Of a DNA stretch of 64,000 nucleotides, positions 12,187 through 21,310 are shown in pieces (the stretch's first letter is position 1; the number at the start of each line of letters is the position of its first letter). The notes under the pieces are model-generated. The model was not told the DNA's origin, made no database searches, and saw only the letters and a list, made by a program, of their open reading frames with translations. Origin of the DNA: CBDIHP01 sp965279195 (lineage in GTDB: Bacteria; Planctomycetota; Planctomycetia; Isosphaerales; Isosphaeraceae); assembly GCA_965279195.1 (NCBI GenBank), contig CBDIHP010000023.1, positions 1 through 64,000 of the forward strand. The letters run 5' to 3'. The translations under genes were made by a program, and so were the position numbers.

Positions 12187-14520
12187 TCACTGAGGATCGG
12201 CCAGCGATCGCATCAGCGTTTCGCGTTGTTCGGGCGAGAGGCGTTTGAGTTCGTCGAGCGTCGCCCGGGAAACGCCTCGCCTTGCATCGAGCTTCTCCCT
12301 CATGTTTCGCAAGGATTCGGCGAGTGTTGGGATGGAACTCGCCTGCTTCTCCTCACGCTCCTGATCGGTCATCAATCCGACCGCATCGCGGGCCACTTCC
12401 TCGCCGGGTTTCAGACCCGACTTGATCCCGGCGGACTCATCGGTCGCGTCGGTCAGCGTCACGTCCCGCCACTCGACCGTGCCATTGGCCATGCGGATGG
12501 CGACCTGAAAGGTCTTGCCCACCTTCGCCACGGCGGTCCTCGGAACTCGAGCCTGGATGCTCTTGACCCGTTCAGGATCCAGTTCGACAGCAAAGCGGTT
12601 GCTCGTCGTCATGCCCGGCCGGAGCCATTCGCCAGGCTGATCGATGTTCACGTTCACCGTATAAACCTTCGACTGCTCGCCTGTCGAGGTCGGGTCAGGT
12701 CTGGGAGCGATGGATTGGACCGTCGCATCGAAGGATTTGCCGTGCATCGCATCCACGGCCACGTTGACCTTCTGACCGACCTTGAGGCGATCCACGTAAG
12801 CCTCAGGGAACTTGACCTCGGCCGTAAAGCCCTCAGCAATGTCCCAGACCTGGAAGAGTTGCTGTCCTTCGACGACAATGCTTTCGGGACGGATTGTAGG
12901 AATGGACGGTCGCGTCGGATCGTTGGCGAGTTCGATGTAGCCGTCCTTCGGGGCTCGGACCGTTGTCTTCTCAATGCGCTTTTCGATCTTTACATACTGC
13001 ATTTCCTCCTCATTGAGCGCCTTCTTTGCCGCCGCCATCCGATTCCGTGCCTTTCGGACTGCGGCCTCCTGGATCGCTCGATGACGGGGCGAAGTCATTT
13101 CCTGACTCATCAGCCAGGCGGCCTTGGCATCTTCGATCGCGAACTGACCTCGGAAGATTTGTACCTTCACAAGTTCGACCCGGTCGGCGATGTCCTGTTG
13201 AAGGACGAGATCCGATAATGGCGTTCTTGAATCTTTACCAATCCGGTCGTCCAGTCGAGCCTTGAGCTTCTTTGTCAGGTCGAGCCTCGATTTTGCCGCT
13301 TCATATTCAGCAACAACCGCAAGCCTCTGGTTCTCCAATCGACGGATTTCGTTGTCGCGACTGGCCCTGTCTTCCTTGGCAGCGAGATCGGCCAGTTTCC
13401 ATTCCGTCTCGGCGTCTTCATATGCGAGCTGTGCTTGCTTCCGACGATTCAACTGAGCTTGGAGTAACCGCTCGGATGGCTTGGCATCGAGTTCGACTAT
13501 GACATCACCCTTCTTCACTCGTCTCTGGTCCTCCACGATGCTCAAGATCCGTGTAGTGCCGGGTATCTCGACATTGACGCCTTCGGGATTCTTCGGGCGA
13601 ATCTGTCCACGGACGCTGATTTCCGGCGGGCTGCCGGGGGCGGCCTTGACGAAGTCGCCTGCTTTCGGGGCGACTGCCGGGGTTTCTGGTTTCTTGTCAT
13701 CGGCGACGGGGGCGCGGGCGAGCAGGGCGGCGCCGGAGACGGTGAGGCCGACGGAGACGAGGAGGGCGGCGGCGGGGGAGAACGTATGGAGAAGCATGGC
13801 AATGAGCACCTTTCGCGCGAGGATCGAGGCGACCGTGGTCGTCGACGTCTGGCTCAGGACGAACTGGGTCGTCGCAAGGACGAGGGAAGGGGCGACCGTC
13901 GCACGCTGCGTTTCGGGAAGGATCCCTTGCTTCGCGAGGCGTTCGCGCAGCAAGACTCTGGCGCGTTCGAGGCGGCCACGGATCTGGTCGGGGGTGGCGA
14001 GGAGGATGCGGGCGGCTTCGGACTGGGTGAGGCCGTCGAGGCAGCAGAGTTCGAAGGCGTGGCGGTACGAGGCCGGCAGGCGGGCGAGTTCGCGCTCGAC
14101 GAGTTCGAGGAGGTCGCGGGCGTCGTCGGGGCGGGTGTCGGGGGCGATGGCGAGGGCGTTGGGATTGGGCTGTTCGCGGGAGCGGAGGCGGATCGAGCGC
14201 GAGCGGGCGCGGGCGGCGACCTTGCGGGCGACGCCGTGGAGCCAGGCGCCGAGGCAGTCGCCGTCGCGGAGCGTGTGGGCGCGGCGGGCGAGGATCAGGA
14301 ACGTGGCCTGGAAGGCGTCCTCGACGTCGTGCGGGTCGCTCAGCCTGCGGCGGCAGGTGCCCAGGACCATCGGCCCCAGGCGGTCCACCAGGGCCGAGAA
14401 CGCCGCTTCATCCCGGCGCCGGACGAAGCGCGCCAGGAGTTCGCCGTCGCTCAGGCCGACGAGCGTGCCCGAGGTGAGCAGGCGGACGAGGTCGTTCGTC
14501 GCCGTTCCCATGCCGGCCAT
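12187..14520 (-). CDS. ECF sigma factor fused to HlyD-type membrane-fusion domain
   Basis: A 777-residue fusion. Residues about 28-105 are ECF sigma region 2 (ARFVRRRDEAAFSALVDRLG, DVEDAFQATFLILARRA). Residues about 146-196 are region 4 (LPASYRHAFELCCLDGLTQS, then a helix-turn-helix). A hydrophobic segment at about 237-267 follows, and the rest is a HlyD/RND adaptor: a lipoyl-like half (RVKKGDVIVELDAKP), a long coiled-coil hairpin, the returning half (TTVRAPKDGYIELAN) and beta-barrel domains. The ATG at 14520 has GGAGGG six bases upstream; the longer open frame runs into a palindromic repeat. Sigma-70 fusions with exported C-terminal domains are known in planctomycetes; an efflux-adaptor fusion is unusual. 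No RND or ABC partner is adjacent. Confidence 0.88.
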   Translation of the reverse strand: MAGMGTATNDLVRLLTSGTLVGLSDGELLARFVRRRDEAAFSALVDRLGPMVLGTCRRRLSDPHDVEDAFQATFLILARRAHTLRDGDCLGAWLHGVARKVAARARSRSIRLRSREQPNPNALAIAPDTRPDDARDLLELVERELARLPASYRHAFELCCLDGLTQSEAARILLATPDQIRGRLERARVLLRERLAKQGILPETQRATVAPSLVLATTQFVLSQTSTTTVASILARKVLIAMLLHTFSPAAALLVSVGLTVSGAALLARAPVADDKKPETPAVAPKAGDFVKAAPGSPPEISVRGQIRPKNPEGVNVEIPGTTRILSIVEDQRRVKKGDVIVELDAKPSERLLQAQLNRRKQAQLAYEDAETEWKLADLAAKEDRASRDNEIRRLENQRLAVVAEYEAAKSRLDLTKKLKARLDDRIGKDSRTPLSDLVLQQDIADRVELVKVQIFRGQFAIEDAKAAWLMSQEMTSPRHRAIQEAAVRKARNRMAAAKKALNEEEMQYVKIEKRIEKTTVRAPKDGYIELANDPTRPSIPTIRPESIVVEGQQLFQVWDIAEGFTAEVKFPEAYVDRLKVGQKVNVAVDAMHGKSFDATVQSIAPRPDPTSTGEQSKVYTVNVNIDQPGEWLRPGMTTSNRFAVELDPERVKSIQARVPRTAVAKVGKTFQVAIRMANGTVEWRDVTLTDATDESAGIKSGLKPGEEVARDAVGLMTDQEREEKQASSIPTLAESLRNMREKLDARRGVSRATLDELKRLSPEQRETLMRSLADPQ

Positions 14521-14611
14521 GTGTGGCCCTCCCCGCCTGGCGTTTGGAGTCCGTCCGACGACTCCATACTGCACCGGGGCGAGGGGGACCGCATGGGATT
14601 TCCGGAAATTG

Positions 14612-14751
14612 GGAGTGCGGAAGCTCGCTTCCGCTTTTCTGCCGCGGAGCTTGCTTCGCGTGCCCGGTCGAAGCTCATGGCTGTCGACCGGGTGTGGCCT
14701 CTCGGGAGCAAGCTCCCGCAGGGCGTGAGCGGAAGCGAGCTTCCGCACTCC
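14612..14751. repeat. Family A palindromic element, copy 1
   Basis: A 140-bp element. The outer 23-base arms (GGAGTGCGGAAGCTCGCTTC... at 14612-14634 and its complement at 14729-14751) enclose two smaller hairpins, GCGGAGCTTGCTTCGCG and CGGGAGCAAGCTCCCG. Every hairpin core has the form AGC-2 bases-GCT. It lies eight bases after the DUF6807 stop (minus strand) and upstream of the sigma-HlyD gene. It matches copy 4 (54117) in reverse orientation. Confidence 0.9.
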
Positions 14752-14758
14752 AAAAGGG

Positions 14759-15673
14759 TTACGCCTTCGGGCGGAGGGTGGGAATCGAGCCCTTGGCGGT
14801 CACCAGTTCCAGCGCCGGCGAGGCGGCGAAGCGGTCGAAGGCGACGTTGAGCAGCGAGGGGTCGGCCGGACCCTTGTGGAGGAGCAGGCGGTAGCGGAGG
14901 TCGAGGGGGTGGTCCTTCGCGAGCCCGTACGCTTCGCGGAGGTTGAACGACGCGCACATCCAGCCGTCGCGGCGGACGTGCCACGAGGTCGGGTGCTGGG
15001 GGTTCGAGGGGTGGTCGAGATAGGCGATGCCTTCGGTCGTCTTCGGGCCCGAGGGCCCCGAGTAATCGACCCAGCGGGCGGGCTTGGCGAAGATCGCCGG
15101 CTCGCCGGTGGCGCCTTCGCTGTTGGTGAGCGTGCCGCCGCCGAACTGCTCGGAGAGGGTCTTCGCGACGCGGACGCCGAGGAACCCGAAGTTCGTCTTG
15201 CCCAGCTCGATCGGCTTGCCGTGCGACTCGAATCGCGACTGGACGTCGAGCGCGTAGCCCTCGGGCTGGAGGGAGAGCGAGAGGGTGAGGCGGTGGGTCA
15301 TCACGGACGCGCCATTGGCCCACCAGTCGAGGTCGGCGGCGAGACCGGCCCACTCGGGGCCGTCCTGGTAGGCGAGCACGCGCTTGTGCTTGATGCGGAC
15401 GTCGTTATTGGCCTTCTCTTCCCAGAAGTTCACGCCCTGGATGTTCTGGTGGCCGAACCAGATCGAGCGGTGATGCTCGTGGCCGACGGGGTTCGGGTGG
15501 CCCATGCGGGTGAGGACGTTGCCGGAAGGCCCCCGCGCCGGGAAGACGAACGGACGCGGGCCGCCGGTGCCGAACTCGTAGGTCAACACCTCCGCGCCGT
15601 CGACCTGGAAGACCGCCCGGTCCGCGCCCGGGATGACCTGGACCCTGGGAAACTCAAAGCCCGACGCGCGCAT
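14759..15673 (-). CDS. DUF6807 (PmoA-like) family protein
   Basis: A 304-residue beta-rich protein starting MRASGFEFPRVQVIPGADRA. It carries the family signature RGPSGNVLTR (47-56) and HEHHRSIWFGH (65-75) followed by QGVNFWEE. These histidine-rich motifs define the DUF6807 family, often named PmoA in planctomycetes; no enzymatic activity is established. The start at 15673 has GGGAG eight bases upstream. Upstream in-frame starts would read into the palindromic element at 15752. There is no signal peptide. Confidence 0.88.
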   Translation of the reverse strand: MRASGFEFPRVQVIPGADRAVFQVDGAEVLTYEFGTGGPRPFVFPARGPSGNVLTRMGHPNPVGHEHHRSIWFGHQNIQGVNFWEEKANNDVRIKHKRVLAYQDGPEWAGLAADLDWWANGASVMTHRLTLSLSLQPEGYALDVQSRFESHGKPIELGKTNFGFLGVRVAKTLSEQFGGGTLTNSEGATGEPAIFAKPARWVDYSGPSGPKTTEGIAYLDHPSNPQHPTSWHVRRDGWMCASFNLREAYGLAKDHPLDLRYRLLLHKGPADPSLLNVAFDRFAASPALELVTAKGSIPTLRPKA

Positions 15674-15751
15674 GGTGACCGCTCCCGACAGGTGGCGAAG
15701 GAGGTGCGAATGGCGCGTCCTGAGATACCCCAAACTCGGGCGCATCTCAAG

Positions 15752-15892
15752 TAGGGTGTGGTGCTTCGCGGGCCGCAGGTCCGCGACCACCGCACCCACA
15801 AGACGCCCGGCCGCGTGGGCGGTTGACCTTATCCTTCGCCACCGTTGGTGCGGTGGACGCGGACCGATGGTCCGCGTGGCACCACACCCTAC
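15752..15892. repeat. Palindromic TAGGGTGTGGTG element (family C), copy 1
   Basis: The outer arms TAGGGTGTGGTG (15752-15763) and CACCACACCCTA (15880-15891) enclose further inverted segments, including GGTCCGCG/CGCGGACC pairs. The right end, read on the minus strand, begins TAG and is the stop codon of the PLP enzyme gene. The element lies between two tandem minus-strand genes. Confidence 0.85.
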
Positions 15893-17226
15893 GAAAGCCC
15901 CTTGGTGGCGGCGGCCTTCATGACGTCGGCGAAGGTGTCGATCTCGTCGAGGGTCGTGTAGACGTTCGGCGAGACGCGGATGCCTTCGAACTGGTCGTGC
16001 TTGGTGGGGGAGACGACGATCCGGTGCTTGTCCCAGAGGTGGCCGAACAGCTTGCCGTTGTCGACGCCCTCGATCTTGACCATCACCAGCCCGCAGGAGC
16101 GGTCGTCGAGCGGGGCCCAGAACTTCACCCTGTCCGGAGCAGCGGCGAGCAGGGGCCTGGCCCAGCGGTCGCGGAGGAACCGCAGGCGGGCGGCCTTGCG
16201 GGCCGAGCCGATGGCGCGGTGGAACGCCAAGGCGGCGGTGATCGCGTTGTGGTTCGCGGCCGGGTGGGTGCCGATCTCTTCAAATTTTCGGATGTTGTCG
16301 TTCTGGGTCGCGTCGGCGGCCATGAGCGGCCAGATCGACTTGATCTTGGCCTTGTTCACATAAAGGAACCCGGTGCCGATCGGCGCGAGGGTCCACTTGT
16401 GGAGGCTGGTGCCGAAGTAGTCGCAGCCGAGCTGGTCGCGGGTGAACGGGATGTGCGCGAAGGCGTGGGCGCCATCCACGAACACCTCGATGTTCTTTTC
16501 CTTGCCGATCTTCACGATGTCGGCGATCGGCAGGATCTGCCCGGTCCAGTTCACCACCTGCGGCAGCTCGATCACGCGGGTCTTCGACGTGATCTGGTCT
16601 CGGATCTTCTGGAGCAGGATGCCGGGGTCGGTCAGCGGCACGGGGTAGCTGACCTTCTTGACGACGATCCCCTCGCGCCTGGCTCGCTGATCCCAGGATG
16701 TGATCATCCGGGGATAGTTCTGGTCGGTGATGACGACCTCGTCGCCACGTTTGAGGTCGATGCCGAAGATCAGGTTCTCCATCGCCTCGGAGGCGTTCCG
16801 GGTGATGGCGATCTCTTCGGGGTCGCAGCCGAACTCGCGGGCGACGTCGCGGCGGACGGATTCGATCCGGGGTTCGAGCACCCGCCACATGTGCTGGACG
16901 GGGGACTCGTTCGAGAACTTGAGGTCGCGGATCATCTGGTCGAGCACGTGCGTCGGGCTCGGGCAGACGCCGCCGTTGTTGAGGTTGATGACGGTGCGAT
17001 CGACATCGAAGCAGCGCTGGATCTGGCCCCAGTAATCCTCATCCTGCGCGGCGGGTGCGAGGTGGGCGTTGCCGTGCGCATCGCCGTGTCCATTCCCGTG
17101 GTCGCCGTCGAGCCCTTCGCTCGCCCTGGCGACCCTGGCGATGGCGTCGCCCCGGAACGCCGCGGTGATCCCGGCGGTGCCGATCAGGGCCGTGGCGCTG
17201 GAGAGGAAGCTGCGTCGGTCGAGCAT
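15889..17226 (-). CDS. PLP-dependent aminotransferase class V protein, exported
   Basis: A 445-residue protein starting MLDRRSFLSSATALIGTAGI, a twin-arginine-like signal (DRRSFL). A His/Gly/Asp-rich linker precedes the fold-type I core. FVDGAHAFAHI carries the cofactor-ring aspartate (residue 251), and TSLHKWTLAPIGTGFLYV holds the PLP lysine at 277. The architecture matches isopenicillin-N-epimerase-like or cysteine-desulfurase-like enzymes exported by planctomycetes; the substrate is unknown. An in-frame ATG nine codons upstream is possible but leaves the Tat signal less well placed. The TAG stop belongs to the TAGGGT element next to it. Confidence 0.9.
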   Translation of the reverse strand: MLDRRSFLSSATALIGTAGITAAFRGDAIARVARASEGLDGDHGNGHGDAHGNAHLAPAAQDEDYWGQIQRCFDVDRTVINLNNGGVCPSPTHVLDQMIRDLKFSNESPVQHMWRVLEPRIESVRRDVAREFGCDPEEIAITRNASEAMENLIFGIDLKRGDEVVITDQNYPRMITSWDQRARREGIVVKKVSYPVPLTDPGILLQKIRDQITSKTRVIELPQVVNWTGQILPIADIVKIGKEKNIEVFVDGAHAFAHIPFTRDQLGCDYFGTSLHKWTLAPIGTGFLYVNKAKIKSIWPLMAADATQNDNIRKFEEIGTHPAANHNAITAALAFHRAIGSARKAARLRFLRDRWARPLLAAAPDRVKFWAPLDDRSCGLVMVKIEGVDNGKLFGHLWDKHRIVVSPTKHDQFEGIRVSPNVYTTLDEIDTFADVMKAAATKGLS

Positions 17227-17290
17227 GGGGAGGGGTCCGGGAAGGAGGTGCAAAGATCCGGGCGAAGGACTGGATGGGCGCCGGGCGGGA

Positions 17291-17485
17291 GCGCTGGGCG
17301 CGGGTCTCCCGACCCCGCCCTTGCCTCGCTCGAAGCGACCAGCAGACCGGGGTCTCCCGACCCCTATCGTGAAGCAATGGCATCCGGGGAATTCCCGGGC
17401 TGGTGCAACAGGGATCGGGAGACCCCGGTCCTGTGGTAGGGCGCGGCGGAAGTGGGGGCGGGGTCGGGAGACCCGCGCCCGGCGC
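17291..17485. repeat. Family B palindromic element, copy 1
   Basis: A 195-bp inverted repeat. The outer arm GCGCTGGGCGCGGGTCTCCC... (17291-17320) pairs with the complementary end at 17456-17485. An inner pair, CCGGGGTCTCCCGACCCC and GGGAGACCCCGG, flanks a short spacer. Each arm also folds locally as GGGTC-TCCC-GACCC. It sits downstream of the DUF1559 gene and upstream of the PLP enzyme gene. Confidence 0.85.
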
Positions 17486-17562
17486 CTTCGCTCTGGGTTC
17501 GCCGATACGACATCGTCGATGGGCCGGGGTCTCGCGGGCGAGACCCCGGCCGCGGGCGGATC

Positions 17563-18657
17563 TCAGTACGAGTCGGCGCTGATGACCTCGCCGCCGTTGC
17601 GGGAGGAGAGGGCCTGGTAGACGCCGATGTTGGTGCCGGGGGCGACCACGTAGGTGGTGTTGGCGGCCTGGGAGATGCCGACGGGGAGCAGGGTGCTCTT
17701 GTCGTAGCCCCAGGTCTGGATCGAGTCCTTGATGAAGCGGACGGATCCGTCGGCCATGGCGAAGTTGGCGCCGCCGGGGTGGCGGCTGGAGGCCGCGGCG
17801 GTGTAGGCGTTGCCGCCGCCGGGGACGCCCTGGTCGGCCGCGGTGGGGGTCACGCGGTTGTAGGGGTTCACCGGGAAGAAGGTGAAGAACATGGTGTCGC
17901 TGAACGCGCCCGAGAACCAGAGGAACCAGACGTCCTTGGACGAAGCCGGGAAGATCCGGCTGAAGTCGCGCTCGGCCATCAGGAAGGTGTTGCTGGTGCC
18001 GTCGGTGATCGAGGCGATGCGGGTCTGGCTGCCGAAGCCGAAGATGCCGTTGGCCTGCCCGGTCAGGGCGCCGTAGTTGGGGTCGACGCCGCTGGGGCCG
18101 GTCGGGAAGTCGGGGAACATGCCCGCGTTGCCGGCGTAGGAGGTGTGGTACAGCTTCCAGGGCGGATTGACCGTGAGGCCGCCGGGCATGCCCGAGCAGC
18201 CGCCGAGGTAGTTGCGGGGGATGGCCGCGATGACCGGCGCCGAGACCTCGGGGTCGCTCGGGCACCAGAGCATGCTCATGCCGAAGCCCATGACCGTCGA
18301 GTTGTCGGCCTGGTAGGGGTGGAGGTTGTAGTTGAACGCGTTGCCGGAGGGGCCCTGCTCCAGGTACGGCAGCAGGCCGACGAACAGGCTGTGGGCCTGC
18401 TTCCAGCGGTTGCAGACGGCCGGGAACATGTAGAACGAGCCGATCGGCATCATCTCGTTCGTGCTGATGTAATTGTGCGTGGCGAGGCCGAGCTGCTTGA
18501 GGTTGTTGGTGCACTGCGCGCGGCGGGCGGCCTCGCGGGCGCTCTGGACGGCCGGCAGCAGCAGGGCGATGAGGACGGCGATGATGGCGATGACGACGAG
18601 GAGTTCGATCAGCGTGAACCCTCGCGAGGCCGCGCGGCGGCCCTGGACGGTCGGCAT
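17563..18657 (-). CDS. DUF1559 domain protein, type II pseudopilin-like
   Basis: A 364-residue protein with a type IV pilin N-terminus: basic leader, then the prepilin peptidase site G-FTLIELLVVIAIIAVLIAL (G13/F14) and E18 at position +5. DUF1559 follows (RRAQCTNNLKQLGLATHNY). The family's C-terminal H-x9-DG element is present, H293 to D303-G304. Planctomycetes encode very many of these pseudopilins; they are thought to be surface or secretion-linked, with no defined function. It lies downstream of a small lipoprotein gene in the same direction, a common pairing. Confidence 0.96.
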   Translation of the reverse strand: MPTVQGRRAASRGFTLIELLVVIAIIAVLIALLLPAVQSAREAARRAQCTNNLKQLGLATHNYISTNEMMPIGSFYMFPAVCNRWKQAHSLFVGLLPYLEQGPSGNAFNYNLHPYQADNSTVMGFGMSMLWCPSDPEVSAPVIAAIPRNYLGGCSGMPGGLTVNPPWKLYHTSYAGNAGMFPDFPTGPSGVDPNYGALTGQANGIFGFGSQTRIASITDGTSNTFLMAERDFSRIFPASSKDVWFLWFSGAFSDTMFFTFFPVNPYNRVTPTAADQGVPGGGNAYTAAASSRHPGGANFAMADGSVRFIKDSIQTWGYDKSTLLPVGISQAANTTYVVAPGTNIGVYQALSSRNGGEVISADSY

Positions 18658-18765
18658 GGGGGACTTCCTTTCTTCGAGGCGGAATGGGGAAGAGGATGGG
18701 AGGAATGCCTGCGATGCAAAGGCGGTCGGGAATCCCGACAGAGGGGCGACATCGGTGCCCGATGA

Positions 18766-18990
18766 TCAGCGGCTCTGCGCCTTGGAGTTCTTGCCGGCGG
18801 GCGCGCCCTTGCCCTTGGCGGGGGGCGGGCCGAGCGGATGGGCCGCCTTGTTCTCGATTTCCTCGCGATACTCCGCCGGGGCCTTGCCCTCGATGGTCTG
18901 GGGCGCCTCGGAGGGGCCGCAGCCCTGGGTGAGCAGGCCGACGGCGCCTGCGGCGAGCAAGGCGAGGGTCCGAATCGACGCGGAAGACAT
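18766..18990 (-). CDS. Small lipoprotein upstream of DUF1559 gene
   Basis: A 74-residue protein with a lipoprotein signal: MSSASIRTLALLAAGAVGLL followed by TQGC, giving a lipidated cysteine in an L-T-Q-G-C lipobox. The mature part is short, proline/glycine/lysine-rich (GPPPAKGKGAPAGKNSKAQ) and probably disordered. The ATG at 18990 is chosen because the longer reading has no signal-like start. Small lipoproteins of this kind are commonly encoded next to DUF1559 pseudopilins; an accessory or anchoring role is inference. Confidence 0.75.
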   Translation of the reverse strand: MSSASIRTLALLAAGAVGLLTQGCGPSEAPQTIEGKAPAEYREEIENKAAHPLGPPPAKGKGAPAGKNSKAQSR

Positions 18991-19192
18991 GAGCACGGCC
19001 TCGGGTATCCGTTCGCAGACCGCTCGGACCCGTCCGATTCCCACCGCGCAGCGCGGCACGCGAGCCGTTGAGACGTGGGAAGCCAGGCGGTTCCGAGTTC
19101 TCGCGAATGTGAAGGTCAGATAAAAGAGATGAAGTGAACACTAGGCGAGCCGTGGGGGGCCTGTCAACCTTCTGCTGCGTGCAATCACCGGA

Positions 19193-20500
19193 TCACGAAC
19201 GCCAATCGGGTCGCAGGCCCCGGATGGCCTCGCAGAGGGCCTCGGCGTTCCGCTGCCGCACCGCGCTGGTCTTGGGCGCGAACTCGGTGTGGCACTTCGA
19301 CAGAGGCGCCTCCCAGACCTCGCCGTCGACGTTCGCCCTCACCACGGCCACCCAGAACACCTCGCCCCCGTCCTGATCCGCCGGGGCGTTCGCCGGGCGG
19401 TACGACTCGGGCGCGGCCGAGATCAGGCTCGCCGCCGGGATCTTCCAGCGCTCCTGGTCCCCCTCGAACAGCACGCAACGCGAGCGGTCATCGACCTTGA
19501 GGAACCCCGTGTCCGAGAACTCCTTGACCATCGCCTTGCCCCAGTTGATACGCGGGATCACGTCTACATACCAGAGATCATCATCGCGCGCGTCGAGGAC
19601 GGCGTTGGGCCGCATCTCGATCTCGTTGCGGATCGTGCCCCGCAGGTAGATCGACGGCGCGAAGTTGGCATAGCGGAGCGTGAACCAGAACCCGACGACG
19701 ATCAGGGCGAACCCACCCCCGAGGTAGGGGGCCGTGTCGAGGAAACGCACGCCCCCGACAAGCCATTGATAGAGCCCGTACCCGATCAGGCCGAGCCCCG
19801 GGAGGACGGTCAGGACCAGCGGCGTCAGGGCCATCGTCAAGGCGATCCCGGTGCGGGCCGGGGTCATGATCTTGCCGATCTCGCCCTCGGGCAGTTTCTC
19901 GACCCGGGCGGACATGCTGGGCATCTCGCTCGGCGCGGGGGGCGGGGCGTAGGGCGTCGCGACGGCGGCCGGGTCGGGGGGCACCCAGCCCGCCAGTTGC
20001 ACCGGCACTCCGAGCCTATGTACCGCGTCGGCCACTTTCGCCATCGGGACCTTCCTCGGCACCCCGATGACCCCTGTGCCCTTGTTCGTGAGCACCTGCA
20101 TGATCCCGAACGGCCTCCCGGTCTCCTCTGGAGGCGTGAGCAAGACGGCGAGGATGTCGCCCACCTTGAAGTTGATCATCGACGTCACCGTGCCGGCGTT
20201 GCCGAACACGGAGATCGACTTTTCATCGATGGTGACCGATCGGTTCAGGTCGGGGGCGTCGAGCAGGCTCGTCAGGAACACGCCGATGAAGGCCGACAAC
20301 GCCAGGCCGCCGGGGATCGAGAACCGGGCCTTGCCGCGGGGGCCGAATGCCTCCGCCTGCATCGCGCCGAACATCACGAGCGCGATCACCCCCGCGAGGA
20401 TGCCCCGGAGGATCCAGCCCCTGCGGTCACGGATCCGGGCGTTGAACAGGATCGGTTCCTGCCAGGTCAGCAAGGTTTTGGCGAATGAAAACAGCTTCAT
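19193..20500 (-). CDS. Hypothetical membrane protein
   Basis: A 435-residue protein starting MKLFSFAKTLLTWQEPILFN, with GGGAGG six bases before the ATG. Two hydrophobic segments near residues 30-48 and 59-75 and a second pair in the middle (LTMALTPLVLTVLPGLGLIG and LGGGFALIVVGFWFTL) suggest four membrane helices. These separate a cytosolic or periplasmic sensor-like region (KVGDILAVLLTPPEETGRPF) from a soluble C-terminal domain. I recognise no family. It is monocistronic, with the secreted 182-residue gene divergent. Confidence 0.75.
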   Translation of the reverse strand: MKLFSFAKTLLTWQEPILFNARIRDRRGWILRGILAGVIALVMFGAMQAEAFGPRGKARFSIPGGLALSAFIGVFLTSLLDAPDLNRSVTIDEKSISVFGNAGTVTSMINFKVGDILAVLLTPPEETGRPFGIMQVLTNKGTGVIGVPRKVPMAKVADAVHRLGVPVQLAGWVPPDPAAVATPYAPPPAPSEMPSMSARVEKLPEGEIGKIMTPARTGIALTMALTPLVLTVLPGLGLIGYGLYQWLVGGVRFLDTAPYLGGGFALIVVGFWFTLRYANFAPSIYLRGTIRNEIEMRPNAVLDARDDDLWYVDVIPRINWGKAMVKEFSDTGFLKVDDRSRCVLFEGDQERWKIPAASLISAAPESYRPANAPADQDGGEVFWVAVVRANVDGEVWEAPLSKCHTEFAPKTSAVRQRNAEALCEAIRGLRPDWRS

Positions 20501-20690
20501 CGTCGACCTCCCACACATGTTCCGGATCGGGCGTTGCGACAAAAGGCTGTCGGCTGTCCGGGGCGAAGTCAAGCGACCATCCGGCGAAATCCCTACGCGG
20601 GCCGGGGATCTGTCCAGTCCGTTCGCTCCCCGGTAGTCTAGTCGGAACGCGCCGACCGCCCCGGCGCGGTCATCCTCGGGACAGACTCCG

Positions 20691-21239
20691 ATGACGCTCC
20701 CCGGCCTCGCCGCACTCCTGGCCCTCTCGATCGGCTCCCTCGGTGACGCCCCGAAACCTCCCGCCGATTTCCCCGCCTCATGGGTCGGCCACTGGCGCGG
20801 GGAGGCGAAGCTCGTGGGCGGTCCGAAGCCCCAGGCATTCACGATGGAACTGATCGTCCGGCCGACCGAGAAGCCCGACGTCTTCGGCTGGACGATCGTC
20901 TACGACGGCGCCGCCGGCCGGCAGGAGCGCAGGTACAAGCTGCTCGTCAAGGACGCCGCCAGGGGGGAATACGCGATCGACGAGGACAACGGCATCATCC
21001 TCGACGCCCGCTACCTCGATGGCGCGCTCTACTCGCACTTCCTCGTCCAGGGCACCCGGATCGTGACCCGCGAGCGGCTCGAAGCCGAGGGCACCCCCGA
21101 CGCCCACATCCGCGTCGAGATGCTCACCACCCTCGACGCCCGGGCCAACACCACCGGCAACAAGGACGGCGCGCCCGAGGTCAAGACCTGGATGCCCCTC
21201 TCGCTCCAGCAGGCGAAGCTGAAGCGCGTGCCCCGGTAG
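20691..21239 (+). CDS. Secreted lipocalin-like hypothetical protein
   Basis: A 182-residue protein with a short hydrophobic leader (LAALLALSIGSLGDAP), then WVGHWRGEAKL, beta strands and a C-terminal MPLSLQQAKLKRV strand. The W-x-G-x-W-x-G start and all-beta pattern recall lipocalin/calycin-type domains found in many secreted proteins, but no family is certain. The TAG stop is the first codon of the palindromic element at 21237, shared with the convergent glycosyltransferase. Confidence 0.75.
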   Translation: MTLPGLAALLALSIGSLGDAPKPPADFPASWVGHWRGEAKLVGGPKPQAFTMELIVRPTEKPDVFGWTIVYDGAAGRQERRYKLLVKDAARGEYAIDEDNGIILDARYLDGALYSHFLVQGTRIVTRERLEAEGTPDAHIRVEMLTTLDARANTTGNKDGAPEVKTWMPLSLQQAKLKRVPR

Positions 21240-21310
21240 GGTTCGCTAATGCGGATCAATCTGTTTCATACACGTTCACATCAAAAATTGGTCCGCAATA
21301 GCGGACCCTA
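21237..21310. repeat. Palindromic TAGGGT element (family D)
   Basis: A 74-bp inverted repeat: TAGGGTTCGCTAATGCGGAT at the left, ATTGGTCCGCAATAGCGGAC then CCTA at the right. The left TAG is the stop of the plus-strand gene, and the right end read on the minus strand is the TAG stop of the glycosyltransferase. Both convergent genes therefore end inside the element. Confidence 0.9.

Noticed and set aside
9507..12248. A 913-codon frame antisense to the cytochrome gene
   Set aside because: Shadow of the real minus-strand gene with no start signal and low-complexity residues.
14521..14748. N-terminal extension of the sigma-HlyD gene
   Set aside because: It translates the palindromic element (MRKLASA..RELAPERPHP) and has no ribosome site; the ATG at 14520 does.
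17039..19141. A 700-codon minus-strand frame across the pseudopilin
   Set aside because: Pro/Arg-rich shadow crossing two real genes and a palindromic element.
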